DNA of 64,000 nucleotides, taken from contig JANCIK010000011.1 in NCBI GenBank assembly GCA_028532985.1, positions 992,001 to 1,056,000 of the forward strand, written 5' to 3'. This DNA comes from Stropharia rugosoannulata. Taxonomy: Eukaryota > Basidiomycota > Agaricomycetes > Agaricales > Strophariaceae. Shown here in pieces: positions 45,540 through 55,129 of this stretch. The notes beneath the pieces were generated by a model. That model was given only the letters and a program-made list of their open reading frames with translations, searched no databases and was not told the origin of the DNA. The first letter of the stretch is position 1. The number at the start of each line of letters is the position of its first letter. Made by a program: the position numbers and the translations under genes.

Positions 45540-47280
45540 CTTGAAACTCACCTGCGTCGTCGCTACTATCTTTGCACGTTACTTCACCCTCCCTAGACCT
45601 CGAACCCTGGCCATTGCAAATGGTCTCGACTGTCTCTGAAACACGCAGCTGGGAGGCATTTGCGGGAAGGCAATATGTCGTTTTGGGGTGAGGAATTGCT
45701 GTGAACCACTACGAGAGAGAAATACCGCGGACACGAGGGAAAAATGGTGGGCTACGTGACTTGCTGTGAAAGACTAGACTAGAGAGAGAAATGCTGTGGG
45801 CATGGGGGAGAAAAAGGTGGGTTACATTTATGCCTGTGTCTGAGCACAGAAAGCTATTTGCGGGTCGTACATACATTCAATTTGGTCGAGAGAGTCCGTA
45901 CAGTATAAGGAAGAGGGTAAGCAAGAAGACAGCAGGTGTGCAACTCACCCGCGTCATCACAGGTCCACCAACAAAACCTTTACTGTTTCAGCTTGCGCTG
46001 TGCTCGCTGCAGGCGTTGACATTAACTGATGGGCGTCACAAATCGTCTTGAATGTTGTAGTTTCTCTCCTGAAGCGCGCGCGGCGGGGATGGGTTTGCGG
46101 GAAGGTGATATGTCGTTTCGGGACACGGGGGTTAATTACACCACTGTTTCATGCGCCCATTCGGGCTGTACATAGTGTAAGTAAGAAAAAATGAGATGAG
46201 CAGTTGTTATGTACGCACCTGTGATATTGAGGCGCACTAGCGCTGCTGTTTCCTCACAAAACTGTCTCTTGCGGGTATTGTAAACTGTACGACGCTCCAT
46301 AGCTCGTATCTCTATGTTGTGCTGCTGGAGAGTGTTCTCCGGACACTGATAAACTGTGTTGGGCAGGCTGGGCGGACTATACACATTGTAAGTAGAAACG
46401 AGAAGGCAGCAGTAATGCGCACACCTGTAGCGCTGCTCCTCCTTCGCAAACTTGGCTTATATTTATTGAGCAATTATGCCGCTCGCCGCGGGTGCATTCG
46501 TCTTGGGAGGCTGTTTTTGGGGCGTCGATATATAGTGTTTGGACTTGAACATTGTCCCAGGAGCGCGTTTCTACCGAAATGAAAGTGGATAAGTACAGTA
46601 ACTAATAGAAATTGGATGTGTGGCTTACATGGGTCGCTGCAGCGCTGGCACGCTGCTAAACGGATTCGTCCTGGGAAGGGCGTTTGCGGGGCGTCGATAC
46701 ATAGCGTCGGGACCTGGGCACGTTGCACGTTTCAGGTCTAGAGCGAAGGCTGTAAGCAGAAATGGTGTATAGAGCTGTTACAATATACCTGGGTTATCAC
46801 AGCGCTAGCACGGTGCTCCTCGCATAATTGAAGTCCTTTAACAACGGCAGCCCCTTCCTCTCTCCAAAAAACGCTCACTCGCCACAGGGCCCCGTCTTCC
46901 TAATGCTTCGACATTGACATACATCTTGAAACGTGTCAGGAAAACCGTGTGCCAACGCATTAGGGACTGCACATCGTTTCTGGGGCGAATATGACTACAG
47001 AGGAATGGTATTAAGCAAATAATACATAGAACATGTACACTTATAGCTTGCCTAGGTCCTAGCGAAGACACAGCTCGCCGTGAAGGTCCTCCGTTTGCAA
47101 GGGTCGCGCTCGCTGCAGGGCATAAGCCCTTGAAGCCAGGTGCCTGTTTATACGTCTTGCACATTGTTCCAGGTGTAGATATTTCAATTAGCCGCTGAAC
47201 AGTGTCTTCGGGTGTCGAAAAACTGTGATTTCATGCAGTGTGTCATCCAAGAGCGTGCGTGCGTCCAAGGGCAGGTGTCC
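45540..47280 (-). other. array of exon-plus-intron-like modules, minus strand (copy 1)
   Basis: On the minus strand at least five blocks of about 120-210 bases are each closed by a donor-like GTRNGY and followed by a 40-60 base AT-rich spacer ending in YAG or YRG. Block ends lie near 46795, 46628, 46425, 46220 and 45950. Blocks share internal motifs: CGACGCCCC with CCAAGACGA or CCCAGGACGA in two, and block ends such as GGAGCAGCGCTACAG and GAACAGCAGCGCTAG. Translations of neighbouring blocks are similar in places (TLYIDAPKTASQDE and TLCIDAPQTPFPG), but frames are not conserved throughout. It looks like a tandemly amplified exon, now decayed or fast-evolving. Copy 2 of the unit has the same array at 55868-57610. 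No family recognised. Confidence 0.4.
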
Positions 47281-47663
47281 ACGGCTGAGACAGCACATGA
47301 GTTAGTAACATAGTATTCAGCAGAATATACACGACGTACCGGGTCTTTATACAATCCAGTCAACATCTGGATGGCGTGAGGTGGCAACGGCAAGAGGCAA
47401 GAGTTGCATCGGCTAGTACGTAAAATGTTAGCACCGGCATACTCCCTCACTCCGCTGCACAGGAACGCGACCGCGCGCCGCACCTCCGGGATGCTGGACT
47501 GCTGGACTATTCCCCCATCCCATGGGTATCGATTAATACATATATGATCCCCTTTTGGGAAACGTCGGGGTTGTGCAAGGTCAAGACGAGACACTGATCG
47601 GACGGAATATGCCTCCCAAGAGTGTGCGTCTTGTATCTTTGCACCACAGCCGCTCCCCTGCCA

Positions 47664-47681
47664 GTCATTTAATTAAATGAC
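47664..47681. repeat. perfect 18-bp AT-rich palindrome
   Basis: GTCATTTAATTAAATGAC reads the same on both strands. It lies between the minus-strand module array and AT-rich unit DNA; repeated in copy 2 at 57993-58010. Role unknown. Confidence 0.7.
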
Positions 47682-48359
47682 CCACAGTATACAAGGAACA
47701 TGCATACTCTATACTGGTGATGAAATCCATAAACTGAATCTCATGTAACGCTCACACTACTGAGATGTGCATTGGGCGTCATATATGCCACGGTATACAC
47801 CCTCCCGGGCCATATGTGCAGTTACACATATTCGAGACCATTTAATAATCTCAGACTGTACTAATGTATCCTATATACCGTGCGGAGTCTACCAGATATT
47901 GTGTGAATTACAAAATCTCTGCAGTGCTCGTTAGTTTTGCATACGCCTGCATCGACTACCGAGGGTCAAGAACATTATGAAATCCATTGCTGAGAACCAT
48001 ACAAAATGTGTTAATCATTCTTCATCTGCAATTTGTACATCATTATGTAGACTAGGTATCACTCTGAAATGAGTGTAATAGGACGGTGAAATGGCAGGCA
48101 CTAGTACTCACATTGTTGAAACACGGCGTATCAAAGCTACGTTCCCTCGACGTACAAATCTGCCCAAATCGGCGATTAATTTACTCTAGAACCGTTCTAA
48201 ATGTATTATGTAAGATGTCCGTATAGCCGCCAAGCCTTGCTAATAGCTAGCGTCAGCGGTCTCTAAAGTGTTGGAAGAAGTACAGGAAGAGTACAGGGTT
48301 TCTACATACATTCCACTTCAATTCTAAGACGTGTACGGTAAATATGACATACTATCATT
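47682..48359. other. AT-rich spacer inside the repeat unit
   Basis: No open frame or motif that I can support; the same holds for 58011-58690 in copy 2. Confidence 0.5.
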
Positions 48360-48720
48360 GAGTATATATGTCATAGATGTCATATGAGCGCGTGAACTTG
48401 TGCGCATGCGTGCGGTACTTGCGCTGCTGTCTTGATGGACTTTGTGGCACGGTTTTCAGTGGTTCTCGAGGTACAATAAGTTCGTTTCATGCAGTTTAAA
48501 GACATATATATAATCTGTATACCAATTACAATATGTCAGGTACATATTTTGATGATAATTCAAGCTCAAAGCTTCTCTGAATTGCCAGTAACGCTCATAC
48601 CACGACACCCTCCTTAACACATTCTGGCATGACTTTACACAAAAGGGCTTGATTTCTCGGCTCCCAAATACGCTGGATCAGGGTCCTATTGAGCTATATT
48701 TGGTGTGGGAGTTGCACTAG
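48360..48720 (-). pseudogene. degenerate relative of the following F-box-like frame
   Basis: Similar in order and wording to 48850-49180: GCGTGCGGTACTTGCGC against GCGTGCGGCTCTTGCGC, GATGGACTTTGTGGCAC against GATGCACTTTGCGGTAC, and CACAAAAGGGCTTGATTTCT against CACAAAAGGGCCCCACTTTT. No usable frame remains. It is an older tandem copy within the unit. Confidence 0.5.
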
Positions 48721-48832
48721 GAGCAGGAGCTAGCAGTAGCCATGGTATATAGAAGATGTGTGCGGAATGCACAGGGAGCCGTGCAGTGCGATTTGCACGA
48801 TTTACGCAATTATACGGAATTATTGACCTCTT

Positions 48833-49195
48833 TTATGTTGTATCACGACTATACATGTTGGGATAAGTGAGAACGCTCCAGTGCGTTTGCGTGCGGCTCT
48901 TGCGCCAGTTCTCGAGTCGTTTGATGCACTTTGCGGTACAGCATGCAGCACATCGCCTCGCATATTTCACCGTTATTTCCTTAATTATACCACACTTCCC
49001 GTATACTAGATAAGCCCATTGTACTTGTGTATAATCTGCAACACGCGCAATTGTCAGGAAGCCGTCGCGCATTGGACACGGTATCCATCCCCACCTGTTC
49101 CTCCACTTCGCGTTCTCGTGTAATCTTGCACAAAAGGGCCCCACTTTTCGGCAATCTAATCCGGCTAATATGCTAATGATATCATGTGCTGGCAT
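48833..49195 (-). CDS. F-box-like/zinc-ribbon protein fragment (copy 1)
   Basis: An open frame of 120 codons. The layout matches the middle of a common basidiomycete F-box type: a short N-terminal helix after the F-box, a W-R-x-R stretch (KWRNRWGWIPCP), QVQWAYLVYGKCG in place of the usual QYA-L-x-F-G-x-C, and a Cys-rich ending YARRCAACCTAKCIKRLE. The family's first Cys pair is incomplete here. No upstream F-box exon was found. In copy 2 an extra A (near 59463) breaks this frame, giving two overlapping pieces (59163-59402 and 59311-59526). Function not assigned beyond the likeness. Confidence 0.45.
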   Translation of the reverse strand: MPAHDIISILAGLDCRKVGPFCARLHENAKWRNRWGWIPCPMRDGFLTIARVADYTQVQWAYLVYGKCGIIKEITVKYARRCAACCTAKCIKRLENWRKSRTQTHWSVLTYPNMYSRDTT

Positions 49196-52019
49196 GTCGC
49201 AGAGCTTCGCGACCGAGCAACTAGCTCTAGATTCGAAGATACGCGCAAGCAGACGCAGGGCGGGTTATCTATCCTGCGCGCTATAGCACTGTAAGTCATT
49301 TATATATTTATTAACAAACTCATAGTAATAATGTTGGTCAGATGGTCACTGTTGGCAGGTATGAAAGATCGGACATATGTATCTCGGACTCGGATAACAA
49401 GAGTGCGTGCGCACCCTGCCCGCATCCCCGTTCCGAATGTTCTGTGCAATACTTCAGACTTTACGGACTTTTTCCGTGTAGCACTACCGCCGCTGACCAT
49501 TACGTACCGGCTACCAGTCAGATGCCCACTAGTCCAACTGTTGTCAGTTAGTTTCGGGCATACGAAGAGTGCAATGAATATACGCCCTCGGTCCAGGCAT
49601 GTATGCTGAAACCGCACACGCACGTACATTCCTACTCAATTACTAGGAATATCTCAATGAAGTGACCCTTTGTAGACTGAGAATTTGTTATGCAGCATCT
49701 ATGAGATGTGCTGCATACTGGACTTGTACAATATAGCTGACAACGCTGTTGCTAAACCAGAAAACGTGCTTGGGGAATATTATGGATTATTACAGGCATA
49801 GACACTCAGTAAAGTAGTCACACAGCAGACTGCGCAGAACTACAGTGCTGGTGATGAATACAATGATTTATTCATAGAATCCGATCTGAAATCGACGCGC
49901 AGAGGAGGAGGGACCATGGAGCCGGCTCTCGCTTAGTTGGACACATTACGCCCAGGACCCTGCACTCACACTTTTGGTCCGCTCCTTCATCATAGCTCTA
50001 TTTGGTACGTATCCGTATGTACACCTGCTCTACAAAATGTATATAAGCCGGTTAGCTAACTTGACCATTCTTCAGTTCCCTCCTCTCCTCTCTCTTCTCA
50101 GCTTCTCTTTGCCTCCCGCCTCTAGACGGCGTTCTCGCACTGGCTGAGATCTGTCCTGCACTGGCACGCTGCGGCTGGCAGCGACAAGCTCAGTGAGTAC
50201 GGACATATCTCAGTGCAACTGCGTGATGCTGATGTGTTACCTAGAGCATGACAACGGTTCGTGATGACCACGAGCCAACACCACGCTGGGCCTCAAAGAC
50301 GGACATGTCAGCCAGCGGACACGTCAGAATCTGACCTACCTGGAACGTATCGCGGGTTCGCAGCACGCGCCATCACTATGTCGATTCGTGTTCCAAGCAC
50401 CCGGCCGTTTGTTACGAGGTGAGTACAGTGCGACTTATTGAACCGGACTGTCCTGACCGAACCAGTGCAATTGGGTTGTTTTCGAAGGTACGCAGGTAGG
50501 GCGCCAGGCGCTGCAGTGAGCGTACGCAACTTGCCAGCGCGTCAAGGGCGGATCGGACATGCTTCACGCAGGACAGTGAGACGAAAGTAAGTGGTCCGTA
50601 TCAATATATACAACTGAACTGACTTGCCCTTCTTGCAGAACTGTTTTATTACCTTGCTAGGACATGCGGACGAGGCCAAGAACCCAAACAAACCGCGCCA
50701 CGTCGTTTGCAGTACACGATGCATCGCGCAGCAGAGGATCTGGCACGACTAGCAGGCCATACGGCGATCGCGTGCCAGTCAGAACTGAACATTCCGCTGT
50801 TGTTGGAAGCGTACGCGAGCCAAGTCATGCACAGGGCGAATGGCCTTGCCCACTGAGACGCCTAGAACATCTGCTGTGAGTCGAGCTTCAATGATGTTTA
50901 AATTGTGAGCACTTACATACCTCTTTTATGCAGCCTCTCGTTGTCGTGCATGGCAAATGCTGCAACACGAGCGCTATGATGCTGGGTATCCACCCAGGGC
51001 CCATTAGCACGCTGGGTATGCGAGGCGCACGTCCAGGAGCATGCGCAAGCTAACTTATGACCTCTCGGTCATGGAAGGGCAGTGGCAAAGTTCACTGTAA
51101 GTCGTACTTACTCCATTTCTGCCCTTAATTGACATTGAAGGCCGCTGCAGCGCGAGCACATGCTGATGTCGATGTGCTGGTAAGTAAGTCCTGTATATAA
51201 TCCGTATCTGTAGCTAACATACCTTTGACATAGCCCATTCATTGCGCTGCATGGCGGTAGTAAGAACTTACCTATTGAATAGGCTCTCGTTGGTGTATGT
51301 CTCTGCCGTGACATGCGCCGTGCACAATGGTGCATTGAACTCACTATGGAACAGTCCCGCTGCATGCACAGAGCAATTTCGCGTCTGCCCGAACACTGCA
51401 GCAGTGGCGGGATTCTTCTCGCGGATACTATGCCCTGTGAGTGATAACAGCGCGCGTTATAAACAGTAAACCTTACGTCCATAATCCCAGAAGACGCCGC
51501 AATCACGTTCCTGCGTGAGAGGAACACGACGTTTTCGACGCAGCATGACGGCAGACGAATGGGATACAGCAAATTGCTGTCCAGTGTACGCCGCCTGCGA
51601 GCTCGATGACAACGACATGCATCGCTCTGCCCGCCTCTGCGAAAGCCAAGGGTAAGTAAAATCTTATTATCATGTACATTGTATACTCTATCTAACATAC
51701 CTTGCTACTCTAGCATGGGGCGGAGCAGACAGCGGTGGTTGCGAGTTCCGAGTGTGCGGATGTGGGTCATGCAGTAAGTACCCAGGGCACTGTGTTACAC
51801 GGTGAGCAAGAAAAACACCTCGCCTTGGTGCTCCACGCCCGTGCCGTGCATGGTCCGCGCGATTGATGGTGCGTATAGAACCTTCTCTGAATCAAGTTCC
51901 TGAGTGACAGGAGCATGACATTGTCGAGAAGGTTGCTGCAGCATGTGTCTATCGCTCATCTGGCAGACAGATGGATAGGGCGCGGGGCATGCGCGCTGTC
52001 CTGTATCGCAGCATGCAAA

Positions 52020-52340
52020 GACCGGCACCTTGAGGTTCGGGCTGCATTGGTAGTGGCGCGCTGATTGCGAGTGCGGACTGCACAAAGGTGGGTTGCGCAG
52101 GCATGAGCGCCGCCTTACTCTGGGCACGCTCAACACTGCGCCAGGAAATACCCGCTCCTCGTTTGCGCGTCGCCTGTTCCGTGAGCAGTGGTGGCGCAGG
52201 ATTGATGGCGCGCGCGGAACGCGCTAAGCACGGTGGTTCTTGTGCGCGGCTACTGTCTGTGATCACGGGTAAGCACAAGTAACAGGCCGCGCTAACCTGC
52301 GCTCGTCCAGTGAGCTTCGGCTGCGCAGGATCAATGCCAT
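52020..52340 (+). repeat. internal 0.35-kb duplication, first arm (copy 1)
   Basis: Starts GACCGGCACCTTGAGGTTCG and ends GGATCAATGCCAT; repeated with about 10-15 percent differences at 52375-52701. In copy 2 at 62351-62671. Confidence 0.85.
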
Positions 52341-52374
52341 CCTTATGGTAGCAGACGAACTGGCCGACTGCGAA

Positions 52375-52701
52375 GACTGGCACCTTGAGGTTTCGGCTGC
52401 ATTGGCATTGGCGGCGCAGCGCGCTGATTGCAAGTCCAACTGCGCAAAGGTGGGTCACGCAGGCATGACTGCCGCCAAGTTACTCTGGGTACATTCAACA
52501 CTGTGCAAGAGAATACCCGCTCCTGCTTGCGCCCCGCCTGTTTCGTGGTGGCGCGCAATCGATAGCGCGCGGAACAACGCGCTAAACACGGCGGTTCTTG
52601 TGCGCGGCTGTTCTCCGTGATCACGGGTAAGCACAAGCGTACAGGCTGCGCCGCGACGTGCGCACGTCTAGTGAGCTTCGGCTACGCGGGATTAATGCCA
52701 T
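52375..52701 (+). repeat. internal 0.35-kb duplication, second arm (copy 1)
   Basis: Starts GACTGGCACCTTGAGGTTTC and ends GGATTAATGCCAT. Both arms contain GTGATCACGGGTAAGCACAAG. In copy 2 at 62706-63035. Confidence 0.85.
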
Positions 52702-52860
52702 GCGCATTGGCCTTGAGTCGTCTGTCCCCTGCGCCGCGCACGCCGTACTTGCCCGTGCAAACGGTTCTGTAGAATTACATGTACTTGTTAATGCAGATCA
52801 TAATGCGACGTACCCTGAATTACCGTCCTTGAGGTGGACCGGCGTGTGAGCGCGGGTCGC

Positions 52861-53231
52861 GGAAACACTTCCGCAACGGAGGCGTCGCGCGGGCAGCGGA
52901 ACTCACGGGACAGATTCGCGTGCACCGTACCCGCCTCGCGACGGTTCGGTCTTGCTGCGGACGTGACATTTGTCTGAATCCTTGCGGCGCTGCGACGCGC
53001 AACGGCATCAGATGGGCAGGAGCGGCGGCGGCGCTGTGTGAGGCCAAGAAAGGGACGACGGGACACGGCGCGTGGGACGGTGTCAAGTGAGGGGATGGGA
53101 TACGAGGGGAAGACCTCGGGAGAGGCAACAGGCGGCGTGTGCGGGAGGCGATGGGAGGCATGCACGAGATGTGCGGGAGGGGCAAAGAGACTCGAGGCAA
53201 CAGACGTGCAGAGTGGAGAGCAGGCAGTGCC
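52861..53231. other. GC-rich end of the repeat unit, C/T-rich on the minus strand
   Basis: Promoter-like composition reading leftward: long pyrimidine tracts on the minus strand followed at 53232-53275 by a segment resembling the FSP1-like promoter. Long open frames here (52788-53270 minus) are not supported by any pattern. Confidence 0.4.
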
Positions 53232-54223
53232 TATATGAGAGAGGTGTGTGTTTATGCGGCCAGTCGACATCTGGCCAACATTGAGGTTAAATTAAATCTG
53301 GCACTCCTCGCGTAGATCGCGCTCGCAGCTGACAAATTCAGGTGCAAATTCTGCGGGAAACGTTTCGATGCAGCAATGACTCAGCACTTCTATGACATTC
53401 GTTTCCTTCTGCGGAAGGACTTTGGCATTGAATCAACATTGAATGTAACGTGTTCTGACAAGTCTTCATGTACTCTATCTCCTCGAGGCGTGTCGACATT
53501 CCTACGTTTACCATTACTAAGTCTTTCTGTATTTTTAGTTTTTACAAAGCCAACCCTTCGTAAATGGCAAGTATTGGACTAATAACACTTGAAGTAATGC
53601 TTCCAGACAAATGTGTCCGCCGTAACTATTCAGTAGCTCGTAAGCGAAGATGTTGACTCTTCTCAGTGGGTCGCCTCTAAGACTCAGACTGGTGCTACAT
53701 GTCAGTTTGGCGTACAAGTTATTACAAACTAGTTCAATCAAAGCCACCCGTAAGAATAAGTTAGCACAGATCTTCCAACCAGTTATACTCCGTAAAATAT
53801 TAACGTAGTAGATCTCAAGTAGTTGATCATGTAACCAGTAAAGCCTTGAGCTTGACCTCTCCAAACCTTCCTCTTAAAATTAGTGATTTATTACCCTATC
53901 GGTATTGTTACTCAGCGTATATTATCCACTAGACTCGCGACCATACCCTATGCGGTTTGCTAGTCATGCGTACAAAGGAGATGCCGAGTGGCATCACTGA
54001 GTTTCAAATCGGCTGCAACCTTGGTAACTATTGGTTCATTCCGATTATTGCTTTCCCATATCCTACTACTAATTTTCGGACTTGTATAACGAGTTTGCTG
54101 TCTATTTAGTGCCGTCGGAGTTGTTATTTTGAGCGTCCGCAAGCCAATATTTTCAACTTCTCACGCAACTCTTGCATTCTTTCGAAAACATCCGCTCTTC
54201 AATCAGTGCAACTAACAGCAGGA

Positions 54224-55129
54224 ATGGATCCACCAACAACAGCTAGTGACGTTTTCGACACTAGTACGGACACCTGCAATCAACCAGGTCAACGATACAC
54301 CCCAAATATCCCAGCAGAGATTTGGATTATCATCATCCAAGAGGCGATATGCTTCCCTCGACACATTCTTTATCCTGATATGCTAGGATTAACAGTAGGG
54401 CTACCTTCCTCGATTATTCTAAGAGACCAACGTCAATCAGTGAAAAAATCTATGGTATGTACATCAATCTTTTGCCCGGTGCCTGGCGCTCAAGAATATG
54501 TAGGCAACAAGGAGCCATCTCTGCAGAGTAAACAAGTCGTGGCATATCTGGACAGCGCCTTTTCTTTATGAGTACATTATTCTTGAAAAGAATATGCAAC
54601 CATCTACTGCTCTGGAACTGATGGCACGAGCGCGGGCCTCTCTGGCGTCCTGTGCGTCACCTCCAGCACTTGGCTCAGCAACGCAGCGGTTGGATGTCAA
54701 CACATATATATCCAAAGACATGGACCATGATAAATTTTTTAACGACCTTGCTGATTTGCTATCTCACCTAACCAGCCTTCGGGTCCTGACTTTTTCTCTT
54801 AGCAAGACGTTTCGTGAAAACCAAGGCTACCTGCAGTTGTTGTTGAATCACTCAAGTGTCACAAGTCGCTCAAAGTGTTGCACTGGTACACGTACCCCTA
54901 CTTTCCAATAGTGGATGTGCCCCAGTTCTTAACAGACTACTCCAGCCTCGAATCCATAAACACGTTCACAGCGCTACCTTCAGACTCTCAGGTAATAGAT
55001 GGAAGTCTTGATTCACTAAAAGTGATTCATGTGCATGAAAGAGGCTTTGGAGATAGGATACAAGCGACACAGCCTCGGGTATGGAACAGATGCTACACTA
55101 CTCGGCTGTCATTGCTTGGCATCATCTAA
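54224..55129 (+). pseudogene. F-box gene (repeat copy 2), frameshifted
   Basis: Same gene as 43896-44802 with the intron at 54455-54503. One C is missing in the run near 54821 (ACCAAGG where copy 1 has ACCCAAGG), which shifts the frame in the leucine-rich part. Two amino-acid changes lie in exon 1 (Arg to Pro before the F-box, Thr to Ile in it). A homopolymer sequencing error could explain the frameshift. Confidence 0.72.

Larger units (their letters stand above)
49250..52860 (+). other. series of exon-like blocks with intron-like spacers, plus strand (copy 1)
   Basis: GC-rich blocks alternate with AT-rich spacers that start GTGAGT or GTAAGT and end in YAG: for example spacers at 50199-50242, 50419-50464, 50587-50638, 50876-50933, 51099-51139, 51180-51234 and 51652-51714. 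The best open block, 50641-50856, encodes LFYYLARTCGRGQEP... and HRAAEDLARLAGHTAIACQS, but stops at its end. Frames do not link into one protein by my reading. It may be a fast-evolving or decayed multi-exon gene, or a non-coding spliced transcript. The same blocks occupy about 59581-63190 in copy 2. No family recognised. Confidence 0.4.
42952..53266. repeat. 10.3-kb tandem repeat, copy 1
   Basis: Anchored at ACATCTGGCCAACATTGAGG, this unit is 10,315 bp and is followed head to tail by a near-identical copy. It contains an F-box gene on the plus strand, module arrays on both strands, an F-box-like minus-strand frame, and a GC-rich end with an internal 0.35-kb duplication. No rRNA, no long terminal repeat and no transposase were recognised. 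A weaker likeness to the unit junction extends back to about 42921. Confidence 0.95.

Noticed and set aside
51108..51698. 196-codon minus-strand frame in the repeat (also 61439-62029)
   Set aside because: It runs antisense to several plus-strand intron-like spacers and is Cys/Arg-rich without pattern; probably a shadow frame.
42952..53266. LTR retrotransposon or Helitron as the repeat unit
   Set aside because: No long terminal repeats, reverse transcriptase, Rep/helicase or typical ends; tandem junctions are direct without target duplication.
52788..53284. Genes at the GC-rich unit end
   Set aside because: Overlapping frames on both strands of a C/T-rich promoter-like segment; one frame differs between copies by a G-run indel without other constraint.
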